This document shows, piece after piece, positions 1 through 7,109 of a DNA stretch of 18,490 bases (the stretch's first letter is position 1; each line of letters starts with the position of its first letter). Source of the DNA: Prevotellaceae bacterium UBA1720. Lineage in GTDB: Bacteria > Bacteroidota > Bacteroidia > Bacteroidales > Bacteroidaceae. The DNA lies in NCBI GenBank assembly GCA_002317475.1, contig DCIS01000128.1, forward strand, positions 28,052 through 46,541, written 5' to 3'. The notes beneath the pieces are model-generated. The model did no database searches and was not told where the DNA came from. It saw nothing but the letters and a program-made list of their open reading frames with translations. Position numbers and translations under genes: made by a program.

Positions 1-23
1 TAAGTAAAAGATACTTTCACCAT

Positions 24-52
24 TCCTCCCCTTCGGGGGAGGGTGGAATTTT
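24..52 (+). terminator. GC-rich hairpin with TTCG tetraloop, probable terminator of an upstream gene
   Basis: CTCCCC-type arm at 24-31 pairs with 36-43 around a TTCG loop (about 8 bp counting one G-T pair). It is followed by GGAATTTT, a short T tract. It most likely ends a transcript entering from the left, but it lies only about 30 nt before the small peptide gene at 80, so a leader or attenuator role is also possible. No upstream gene is visible to decide. Confidence 0.5.
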
Positions 53-79
53 ACTAACGAAAAAACCATTAAGACTGAT

Positions 80-226
80 ATGAAAAAGATATATATTACT
101 CCCGCAGTGGAGATCAACGAGACTATGGTATGCCAGATGATGGCTCTGTCAATCCAGGACGTTGCTGCTGACAGCAGTCCAATCCTGGTAGAGGAAGAAG
201 TAGACATGGACATCTGGGAGGACTAA
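80..226 (+). CDS. 48-residue acidic MKK..P small peptide of unknown function
   Basis: ATG at 80 opens a 48-codon frame ending in TAA at 224-226, followed 36 nt later by a strong terminator, which supports it being a real transcribed gene. The product begins MKKIYITPAVEI, has a middle segment CQMMALSIQD and an acidic C-terminus ending IWED; 11 of 48 residues are Asp or Glu and only two are Lys. The pattern MKK-x-Y-x-x-P, a central small or hydrophobic patch and an acidic end with Trp near the terminus resembles many very small orphan proteins I know from Bacteroides and Prevotella genomes, often found in several copies. Their function is unknown to me. There is no signal peptide and no transmembrane segment. 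No convincing TAnnTTTG promoter lies in the 79 nt upstream, so it may be co-transcribed with a gene to the left. I do not assign a function. Confidence 0.65.
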   Translation: MKKIYITPAVEINETMVCQMMALSIQDVAADSSPILVEEEVDMDIWED

Positions 227-262
227 TCCACCCCTGATGTAACCTCAAGGTTATAAACGAGA

Positions 263-303
263 CTCTCCCGTCAACCTTTCGGCTGGCGGGAGAGCTTTTT
301 ATT
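263..303 (+). terminator. Strong intrinsic terminator after the small peptide gene
   Basis: CTCTCCCGTCA at 263-273 pairs with TGGCGGGAGAG at 284-294 (11 bp including one G-T), with a further CC/GG pair inside around a TTTC loop. A T-rich tail (CTTTTTTATTT) begins at 295. Orientation is plus. The hairpin also lies just beyond the stop of the minus-strand HD-MsrA gene at 313, so the stem might serve both converging transcripts, but the minus side lacks a good T run. Confidence 0.88.
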
Positions 304-312
304 TAGGATTAC

Positions 313-1254
313 TCAGAATTTCTTGACGCGGATGTGGCAGTAGGGTTCACCACCCGTCTTCTCGTAGTAGCGTTGGTGATACTCCTCGCCAATCCAGAAA
401 GAGGACTCGGGTAGTAGGAGGGTGTTGACCTCATAGCCACGATGACGAAGATCATCCATTACGGACTGTGCCTCTGTCTGTTGCGTGGAGCTGTGCGTGA
501 AGATGCAACTGCGATACTGAGGACCACGGTCAGGACCTACACCATCCGTCTGGGAGGGGTCGTGCATCTCGAAGAAAACCTGACAAAGACGAGTGTAGGA
601 GATGAGCGATGGGTCGTATTCCACCAACACCGCCTCGACATGATGTGTTTGGTGGCTCCGCACCTCGGCATAGGTAGGCATCTGTTCCTCTCCACCAGTA
701 TAGCCCACGAGGGTGCGTAGTACGCCCTGCTCCTTTTCAAACTGATGCTGTACACCCCAGAAGCAACCTCCGGCAAAGATAGCGTAATGGGCGTCAGGAG
801 CGGGGTGGTACAGGGCAATCTGCGATACACCCTCTACGGCAGCCTTCACCTTCTCCAGTGCCGGACCATGCTTGCGTTGCAGTTCGGGATAAGCCTTCCC
901 ACGTGAGTAGTTGTGCTGCAGGTCATTGTATTTCACGTGGAGGGCAATAGGGTTGCCGGAATCAATGATGCCTTGCACGTAATCCATATAGGGTGTGCCC
1001 TTCTCGTGGGTCAGCAACCGTAGGGCGTTGACTACTCCTGAGGGGATGCCAGCCTCGAGGAGGTCCTCAAAGGTATAGTCGGTGTCTTCTACCACATCGT
1101 GCAGGAAACCAGCCATGCGTTCTTCGTCGGTGTGCCCCATCATACCTACGGTGATAGGGTGTAGGATAACGGGATTGCCGTCACGATCCAGTTGGCCGGC
1201 ATGTGCCTTGGTGGCAATCTGAAGGGCAATGTCAATAGGGTGGTTCATAATCAT
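313..1254 (-). CDS. Fusion of SpoT/MESH1-like HD phosphohydrolase domain with peptide methionine sulfoxide reductase A
   Basis: The 313-residue product has two enzymatic halves. Residues 1-145 look like the HD hydrolase domain of RelA/SpoT and MESH1 proteins: candidate metal ligands are H32 (LHP), H52-D53 in HDVVEDT and D111 in KYNDLQHN, and E56-D57 is the conserved ED pair needed for (p)ppGpp-type pyrophosphohydrolysis. Residues 156-313 are MsrA, which reduces methionine S-sulfoxide: GGCFWG (162-167) carries the catalytic Cys164, and the conserved EEYHQRYY (290-297) and a C-terminal Cys306, a likely resolving cysteine, are present. No signal peptide is seen, so it is probably cytoplasmic. 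Its ATG (1252-1254) overlaps the TGA of the upstream GH89 gene (1251-1253) as ATGA, indicating translational coupling; M3 is an alternative start. MsrA function is nearly certain; the HD domain's substrate is inferred from motifs only. Confidence 0.92.
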   Translation of the reverse strand: MIMNHPIDIALQIATKAHAGQLDRDGNPVILHPITVGMMGHTDEERMAGFLHDVVEDTDYTFEDLLEAGIPSGVVNALRLLTHEKGTPYMDYVQGIIDSGNPIALHVKYNDLQHNYSRGKAYPELQRKHGPALEKVKAAVEGVSQIALYHPAPDAHYAIFAGGCFWGVQHQFEKEQGVLRTLVGYTGGEEQMPTYAEVRSHQTHHVEAVLVEYDPSLISYTRLCQVFFEMHDPSQTDGVGPDRGPQYRSCIFTHSSTQQTEAQSVMDDLRHRGYEVNTLLLPESSFWIGEEYHQRYYEKTGGEPYCHIRVKKF

Positions 1255-3533
1255 TGGATTAATCTTGTAAGTATTTCTTTCGCAATCTGATAGGTGTCAC
1301 CCTCGGGGATGTCGGTGTAATGGGTGGGCTTAACCTTGCGTGTGATACCTTTGGTCTCAGCGCCCCAGGGAGCATCCAGTTCGTGTGCCCAGTTCCATTC
1401 GCTGGCGAACCATCCTGCCTCAGGATCCTTGAGGTTGTGGCTGAAGAAATATGCCCATCGTGGATAATAGAAATCGCGCAGCATGCCATTCCACTGGCGG
1501 TAACTGTAGTCGCGCAGACCACCATATTCGCTGTTGTTGAAGTCGCCCCAGGTGGTGATGAGCGTGCGTGCATTGGCATACTCGAGCCAGTCGGCCAGAT
1601 CTTCTTCACTGACCTTCTCTCCCTTCCGGACAAAACGCATGGTCTCCTTCGCCATGGCTCGTGCAGAGGTGGTCCAGCGACCAAGACGGAAGAGACGGTT
1701 GGTACCTAAGAGTTGGTCGGTGTCGAGGATGAGTTGCAGGAATTGCTCCTTGAGTGTGTTGAACTGCGCTGTATTCCCTGCCTCGTGTGCCTCGCGTATC
1801 TGCTCCAGGAGCGTCATGCTATAGTCACTCATGACCTGACGTGTGAGGTCGCAGAGGTCATAGCTCATGTTTTGTGCCCCAAGGCTGCCACTGGTACCAA
1901 TGGTGGCGGCAGATTCCATCAGCTGGCAAACGGCACGGATGAAAGCCTCTCGGTCATAGAAGATGTGCGTGCCACCCCAGGTGCTGACGGTCTGGACCTC
2001 CAGCGAGGGTCGGGCACACATCACCGCCTCATGCGGACCTTGCAGACTCGTAGTCTCATTCATGGCCGTATGGAGAATGCCCAGCCATGCCTGTTCGGCA
2101 AGGGCGTTGTATATGCCATAGCGGCAGCGTGCGTACTCTCTGATCCATCCCTCTACATCGGGTTGCTGATCCATCCAGGGTAGTTCGAACAGCAGGTCAT
2201 AGACCACGGGTACGCTCTCTATGGCCTCGGGAGCCGTTCCTATGCCGTGAATGGTGGGGTAGGCTGCCTTGTGCTGGAAATAGCCTTCGGCCATCTTGGG
2301 CAGGCGACCCATGAACCCCGTGCGTCCTCCGAAATTAGGGATGGTGCAGTAGATGGCCTCTTGTGGTTGGTAGCCTCCGAAACGGTCGAAATAGGCATGA
2401 CCGTCACTAAAGAGATCCAGCACAATGAGTCGGCCTTGTGGGATAGCTGTGAGCGAAGAGGCTTGAAAGTCAGTCCATTGCCACTGTTGTATCACCCACT
2501 TGGTGTCAGGACCGGCATTCTGGTTCATGGCCTCGTAGATAGCCTTGTAACCCTCGCTGTAACGACCACTGCTGATGGTTCCACCCTCGTGGAAGGGGTC
2601 CATGCTATAGTAGCGGGAGGTGCCCATGACCTCGTGCAGACGGACGTAGTATTGACGTGCCACCTCAGCAAACTCGGGACATGTGGGGTCGAGAATGGCT
2701 GGGCGCTGGAACTGACACCAGAGGTTGGCCCTCTCGGTCTTGATGCCCGTCTTCTCCTGAAAGTTGCTGGGTACCATACCACTGAAACCAGGCAGCACGG
2801 GGTTCATGCCCAGTTCGCGCTCGCGGTCGCAGATTTTCCTGCCGAGGTCTGCCTGACGACGATACCAGGCATCACACTCCACGCCATTTCCGTCACCGCC
2901 CCAGCCTTCGAGGTTGTTCATGCCCCACCATGCTGTGAAAGCCGGTCCGGGCACGAAGGCCTCGGCATCAGCCTCGCTGTAGTGGCAATCCTGCATCAGA
3001 AAATCGCGCCACATAGCCTCCAGTCCCACTATCTGCAGAGGCATATTGATGCCATGCAGGGCCATCCAGTCAATCTCCTGCTGCCAACGCTCCCAGGTCC
3101 AGGTGGCCATGCTGTAGCCGAAAGTGCAGTAGTTCAGGTAGTAGCGATAGTCGGCCGTTGAGGCATGCACCTCCTCCTGTTGTGGTAGGGGCAGGGGGAC
3201 ACCCTTCAGGTTTGTGGTGAGCTGATTCCAGCTGAGGTTGACATGCGCATAGTGGTTGAGATACCATTTGATGCCCGTTGTGATGGCAGACAAACTGCTG
3301 CCCTTGATCATCGGTTTGCCCTTGTGGGAGAGTATGGCAAAACGTTCCTGGCCATCCTCTGCGAACGATTCGTCCAGCAGGGTCTCTATGCGTTTGCTCG
3401 TCCCACGTCCGCCAATGCGGTCCAGAAGCTGGCAGACGGCCTTGGGATTGCGTGTGAGGGCTTCTAACCTCTGGGCTGGCCAGAGAGAGAGGACGAACAA
3501 AATTGACAAGAGGGTGACCAGTTGTTTCTTCAT
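1251..3533 (-). CDS. GH89 alpha-N-acetylglucosaminidase, exported
   Basis: Exo-enzyme of the NAGLU family, which removes terminal alpha-linked GlcNAc (in gut bacteria typically from mucin-type glycans; in animals from heparan sulfate). I place the start at ATG 3533, giving 760 residues that begin MKKQLVTLLSILFVLSLWPAQ, a normal signal peptide. A longer frame from 3578 would begin upstream of the promoter at 3552-3582. Family landmarks in 760-residue numbering: an N-terminal alpha/beta domain, then the barrel motif MDPFHEGG with E316, and NFGG followed by GTAPEAIE with E436. These match the two catalytic glutamates known for the family (human E316 and E446). The C-terminal part is helical and ends TRLIQ with no sorting-like tail, so periplasmic location is likely. 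It is the first gene of a two-gene unit with the HD-MsrA gene, and is divergent from GH43. Length is normal for the family. Confidence 0.93.
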   Translation of the reverse strand: MKKQLVTLLSILFVLSLWPAQRLEALTRNPKAVCQLLDRIGGRGTSKRIETLLDESFAEDGQERFAILSHKGKPMIKGSSLSAITTGIKWYLNHYAHVNLSWNQLTTNLKGVPLPLPQQEEVHASTADYRYYLNYCTFGYSMATWTWERWQQEIDWMALHGINMPLQIVGLEAMWRDFLMQDCHYSEADAEAFVPGPAFTAWWGMNNLEGWGGDGNGVECDAWYRRQADLGRKICDRERELGMNPVLPGFSGMVPSNFQEKTGIKTERANLWCQFQRPAILDPTCPEFAEVARQYYVRLHEVMGTSRYYSMDPFHEGGTISSGRYSEGYKAIYEAMNQNAGPDTKWVIQQWQWTDFQASSLTAIPQGRLIVLDLFSDGHAYFDRFGGYQPQEAIYCTIPNFGGRTGFMGRLPKMAEGYFQHKAAYPTIHGIGTAPEAIESVPVVYDLLFELPWMDQQPDVEGWIREYARCRYGIYNALAEQAWLGILHTAMNETTSLQGPHEAVMCARPSLEVQTVSTWGGTHIFYDREAFIRAVCQLMESAATIGTSGSLGAQNMSYDLCDLTRQVMSDYSMTLLEQIREAHEAGNTAQFNTLKEQFLQLILDTDQLLGTNRLFRLGRWTTSARAMAKETMRFVRKGEKVSEEDLADWLEYANARTLITTWGDFNNSEYGGLRDYSYRQWNGMLRDFYYPRWAYFFSHNLKDPEAGWFASEWNWAHELDAPWGAETKGITRKVKPTHYTDIPEGDTYQIAKEILTRLIQ

Positions 3534-3551
3534 GATTCCAAACATTTTGGA

Positions 3552-3582
3552 CAAAAGTACAAATAAATATGGTGACAAACAA
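3552..3582 (-). promoter_or_regulatory. Bacteroidetes-type promoter for the GH89 / HD-MsrA unit
   Basis: On the minus strand TACTTTTG (3552-3559) matches the TAnnTTTG -7 consensus. A TTG at 3580-3582 lies 20 nt upstream, and a TTTG at 3576-3579 lies 16 nt upstream; the former fits the usual -33 spacing. Predicted transcription starts about 3545, leaving a leader of only about a dozen bases before ATG 3533. This rules against the upstream in-frame start at 3578. Confidence 0.7.
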
Positions 3583-3634
3583 ATATGAAGGAATAATATC
3601 CTCCTATTATATGTTATATTTGGAAAAAAAATGC

Positions 3635-3642
3635 TATCTTTG
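3635..3642 (+). promoter_or_regulatory. -7 promoter element for the GH43-GH27 unit
   Basis: TATCTTTG matches TAnnTTTG exactly. The predicted start of transcription near 3649 leaves about 20 nt to ATG 3669 and lies beyond the in-frame TTG at 3645, so that TTG cannot be the start codon. No good -33 TTTG is found at the usual 19-21 nt; the nearest TTTG (3619-3622) is 12 nt away. That may mean dependence on an activator. Confidence 0.6.
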
Positions 3643-3668
3643 CATTGAAATTCAAAACCATACCCATC

Positions 3669-6600
3669 ATGAAAAAGACTTTACTCTGTTTTCTTTGCAT
3701 GCTTGTGCCCTTGTTGACGTCGGCTCAAGCTACTTACGGCAACCTGCCACCTATCTACGTACAAGGCAGTGAGTTGAGGGATGTACATGGCAACCTGGTA
3801 CGCCTGCACGGTGTGACGGATTGTCCCAGTCCCAGCAGCAATGCTTACCGTTGGGGCGAGGAGGCTACAGATGCCAGCATCACCAAATGCAGCAGCTATT
3901 TCACCAAGATCATCAACTGTGTATCAAGAAAGGCAGAAGGGGGAAACTGCAATGTGTTCCGTCTGCAGCTGGCTGATGAGTGGCAGAGTGATGCCACCCT
4001 GCTGGCAGAGGGCAAACCAGCCTATCAGTGCTTCAACCAGTCAATGATGAAGAGCAACACCAAAACCCTGTATTGGAAGGTGGTGCTGACTGCCCTGAGA
4101 AAGGGTATGTACGTCGTTGTACAAGCTCCCGACAACTGTCCTGAAACCATGATGGCAGGTGACGAATACAACCAGTACCTGACACAGCTATGGGATACTT
4201 TCACCCAGAACGACTCCATCCTGAAGTACAGCGGACTCATCAGTCTGGAACTGACCTGTGCCCCAAAGAGCATCCTTCCCGCAGAGGGTCGTGATGCTGG
4301 TCTAGCTGAAAGTGACTTCTACCAACCTGTGGTGGAAAAGATACGAAGCAATGGTTTTGGAGGCATCGTGTGGGTGCCTACGGCTGAGGGTGTAAGTCGT
4401 CCGCTGGGATGTGCTGAAGGACCTCAGCTGAAGAGTGTGTCTGCATGGACGTCGGACGTAGCAAGCGAGGTGGCTGACAATGCCGGACTCTCGGTGCTGC
4501 TGAACAAGAGCGAGCGTTACCTGAACCTGGATAGCCTGCTGGACAGCGGCAATGCGCTGTATGGCGATATGGAGGGCGTGAAGGATTGCTGGGAAGCATA
4601 CGCCGGCCTGACGGAGAAATATCCCACCTACAAGGCTCTCAAGCGTATCTGGAATGCTGACCAGGGCAATGGTACGTTCATCAACCCCATCCTGAACGGT
4701 GATTTCCCCGACTGTGATATCATCCGTGTAGATGATACCTACTACCTGATGTCTACCACGATGTACATCTTCCCCGGTGCAACGATCATGAAATCCAAGG
4801 ACCTGGTGAACTGGGAGTACTGCTGCAACCCCCTGGAGAAGATTGACGACAGTGATGCCTACAACCTGCTGAACGGCAAGGATCACTATGCTCAGGGACA
4901 GTGGGCCACGAGCATGAGATATCATGATGGTAAGTTCTACGTCTATTTCATTGCCTACGGCCGTAACGGCGTGGATAGTGGTAGAAACGTGCTGCTGACA
5001 GCTACTGACCCTGAAGGGGAATGGAAGATGCAGTACATGGACGAACATTACTACGACTCGGGATGGTTGTTTGACGACGGTTCCAATGGGGACGGCTATC
5101 TCTACGTGGCTTGCGGTATTGGTGCGGTCTATGTCAACAAACTGAATGCCAAGACATTGAAGAAGATCTCGAGTGTGAAGATATTTGAGAGAGAGGCCAC
5201 TGAGGGTTCGCGTATGTACCATATCGGTGAATACTACTATGTGTATGTCACCACGGGTGGTTACTGGCGTGGACAGACCATCTATCGCAGCAAAAACCCC
5301 ATGGGTCCTTATGAAGAGATGCCTAACCTGAACAAATACGGCAATGAGCAGTCGGGCAATGCCTTCACCAACAATGCCATCCATCAAGGTGGTTTGGTTG
5401 AGACACAAACGGGCGAGTGGTGGACCATCATGTTCCGCGATGCCGGAGCCATCGGTCGTGTGCCCTATCTGGAACCTGTGGTGTGGAAAGATGGTTGGCC
5501 CATCATCGGCAACAATGGTGTGGATGTGAGCAAGAACAGCAAACCCTACAGGAAGCCTGACGTGGGTAATACCTATCCACGAACCTACCTGCCCAGCAGC
5601 GACTCGTTCACCTCGCTGACCCTTGGCAAACAATGGGGATGGAACCACAACCGCGATGATGCAAAATGGTCGCTGCTGGAACGTCCTGGCTACCTGCGTC
5701 TGCATACGGTCAATGTCACAAGTGAACTGCGCCATGCCCGTAACACGCTGACCCAGCGTATCATGGGACTGAACCCCGAGGGGTCGACCAAGACGAACAA
5801 CTCATACGGTACCATCAAGATGGATGTCAGCGGTATGGTTGAGGGTGATGTGGCAGGACTGTCGGTCTTCCAGGATCCCTATTCGTTCATAGGCGTAACT
5901 GTTCGTGACGGCCAGAAACACATCGTCTACATGACAGCCAAGTCAAGCAGCGAATGGGAACCTTCAGAGAAACTGGGTCCCGTACTGAAGAACGATACCA
6001 TCTACCTGCGCGCCATTGTGAACTTTGTGACCAGCAAGAGCGACCTTTACTATAGCTTCGACAACTCGAAGTGGACAAAGTTCGGCGACCAGATGACGAT
6101 GCGTTTCGACCTCTCCATCTTCGTGGGTCAGCGTTTCTATATCTTTAATTATGCTACAAAACAGACAGGTGGATTCGTGGACATCGACTGGTTCAGCACC
6201 GAGGTTGCGTTCAGCGAGGATATGTTCTATGGCGAGGAACTGATGCACGCCTATCCCGTGGAGGAGGTAACTGCCATTTCCCTGAAAGCCAGCAAGACGG
6301 ATATCAACATGATGCCGGGAGCATTTGCACCCATCGAACTGACATGTATCCTGCAGTCGGGCAAGAAGATCGACGTAACCTCTGCCTGCCAGTATGAAAC
6401 CTCTACACCCGGAATTGTGAAGGTTGTAGCAGGCAGACTGGTGGGTGTAAACACGGGCAATGGTGAGGTGACAGCCATCTATACTGATGCCTTGGGAAAT
6501 AAGGTTAGCACTACGTTCAGTGTCAATATCACCTACTTCCCCTTGGATGTCAATTCTATTGATCCCAATCTGCTTGGCTCGGATGGTCTTGTTCGCGCCA

Positions 6601-7103
6601 CCTCGAACTATACCACCTTCAAACCTGGCAAAAACGGTATGGTGGGATGGCATTACGGACAGGGATTGAATCTCAGCGACAAGGGTAGATACATTGTCAT
6701 GCATCTCAACCGTACGGTGACCAGCAAACCCGTTCTTCGCCTGTATGATGTCAATGATGTCAACTCGGATGCTTTCTATGCCTTCCCCGAATTTGGAACG
6801 GACACCCTGGCTGTCTTTGACCTGAAGGAGGCTGCGGAGAAGATAGACCTGAGTCACCTTTACTACATCGGCGTCTACTGTAAGACCTCCTCGGCCGTAC
6901 AGCTCGTGGATGTCTATCTGAGTGATGATGGTATCAGTCCCACTGCTATCCAGGACATTCCCGAAGAACCTGTCATTAAACTCATGCGTGTGGAGTTCTT
7001 CACGCCAGATGGTCGTCGCACCAGTGCGCTGCAACCCGGCATCAACATCGTTTGCCGCACCTTCAGCGATGGACATAAGGAAACAATAAAAGTAAAGAAA
7101 TAA
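3669..7103 (+). CDS. Secreted multidomain GH43 glycosidase with N-terminal degenerate GH5-like module and type IX-like C-terminal tail
   Basis: 1,144 residues from ATG 3669 (signal peptide MKKTLLCFLCMLVPLLTSAQ). Residues 22-317 follow GH5 cellulase-type sequence: an LRDxxGNLVRLHGV opening, GMYVVVQAPDNCPE, ISLELTCAPK. However, the position of the NEP acid/base Glu reads CAP (A198), and the expected nucleophile strand reads SVLLNKSE (Asn near 279), so the module is probably inactive. Residues 330-617 are GH43 (beta-xylosidase / alpha-L-arabinofuranosidase type): GDFPDCDII with base D348, D463 in YDSGWLFDD, and general acid E512 in TEGSRMYHI. About 637-847 is the beta-sandwich that follows many GH43 domains; 865-955 is a bacterial Ig-like domain; 962-1084 is a further beta-rich, CBM-like region. 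The last 40 or so residues (VEFFTPDGRRTSALQPGIN..., ending TIKVKK) resemble a type IX sorting domain. First gene of an operon with GH27. The exact substrate cannot be read from sequence. Confidence 0.9.
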   Translation: MKKTLLCFLCMLVPLLTSAQATYGNLPPIYVQGSELRDVHGNLVRLHGVTDCPSPSSNAYRWGEEATDASITKCSSYFTKIINCVSRKAEGGNCNVFRLQLADEWQSDATLLAEGKPAYQCFNQSMMKSNTKTLYWKVVLTALRKGMYVVVQAPDNCPETMMAGDEYNQYLTQLWDTFTQNDSILKYSGLISLELTCAPKSILPAEGRDAGLAESDFYQPVVEKIRSNGFGGIVWVPTAEGVSRPLGCAEGPQLKSVSAWTSDVASEVADNAGLSVLLNKSERYLNLDSLLDSGNALYGDMEGVKDCWEAYAGLTEKYPTYKALKRIWNADQGNGTFINPILNGDFPDCDIIRVDDTYYLMSTTMYIFPGATIMKSKDLVNWEYCCNPLEKIDDSDAYNLLNGKDHYAQGQWATSMRYHDGKFYVYFIAYGRNGVDSGRNVLLTATDPEGEWKMQYMDEHYYDSGWLFDDGSNGDGYLYVACGIGAVYVNKLNAKTLKKISSVKIFEREATEGSRMYHIGEYYYVYVTTGGYWRGQTIYRSKNPMGPYEEMPNLNKYGNEQSGNAFTNNAIHQGGLVETQTGEWWTIMFRDAGAIGRVPYLEPVVWKDGWPIIGNNGVDVSKNSKPYRKPDVGNTYPRTYLPSSDSFTSLTLGKQWGWNHNRDDAKWSLLERPGYLRLHTVNVTSELRHARNTLTQRIMGLNPEGSTKTNNSYGTIKMDVSGMVEGDVAGLSVFQDPYSFIGVTVRDGQKHIVYMTAKSSSEWEPSEKLGPVLKNDTIYLRAIVNFVTSKSDLYYSFDNSKWTKFGDQMTMRFDLSIFVGQRFYIFNYATKQTGGFVDIDWFSTEVAFSEDMFYGEELMHAYPVEEVTAISLKASKTDINMMPGAFAPIELTCILQSGKKIDVTSACQYETSTPGIVKVVAGRLVGVNTGNGEVTAIYTDALGNKVSTTFSVNITYFPLDVNSIDPNLLGSDGLVRATSNYTTFKPGKNGMVGWHYGQGLNLSDKGRYIVMHLNRTVTSKPVLRLYDVNDVNSDAFYAFPEFGTDTLAVFDLKEAAEKIDLSHLYYIGVYCKTSSAVQLVDVYLSDDGISPTAIQDIPEEPVIKLMRVEFFTPDGRRTSALQPGINIVCRTFSDGHKETIKVKK

Positions 7104-7109
7104 GGCACT

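Noticed and set aside
240..253. TAACCT-CA-AGGTTA inverted repeat after the small peptide gene
   Set aside because: Only 6-bp arms with a 2-base loop, just before the strong terminator; too short to claim a function.
2247..3161. 304-residue plus-strand frame opposite GH89
   Set aside because: Antisense shadow of the GH89 catalytic domain, whose motifs are clear on the minus strand.
3534..3578. Upstream ATG at 3578 as GH89 start
   Set aside because: It would begin upstream of the predicted promoter (3552-3582) and spoil the signal peptide; ATG 3533 gives a normal one.
3645..3668. TTG at 3645 as GH43 start
   Set aside because: It lies within 3 nt of the -7 element, before the expected transcript start. 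ATG 3669 begins a standard signal peptide.
4302..5735. 477-residue minus-strand frame opposite GH43
   Set aside because: It lies wholly within the antisense of a well-supported GH43 gene, has no recognisable motif, and its composition is that of a shadow frame.
5964..7076. 370-residue minus-strand frame opposite the GH43 C-terminus
   Set aside because: Antisense shadow; the plus strand encodes recognisable beta-sandwich, Ig-like and tail modules.
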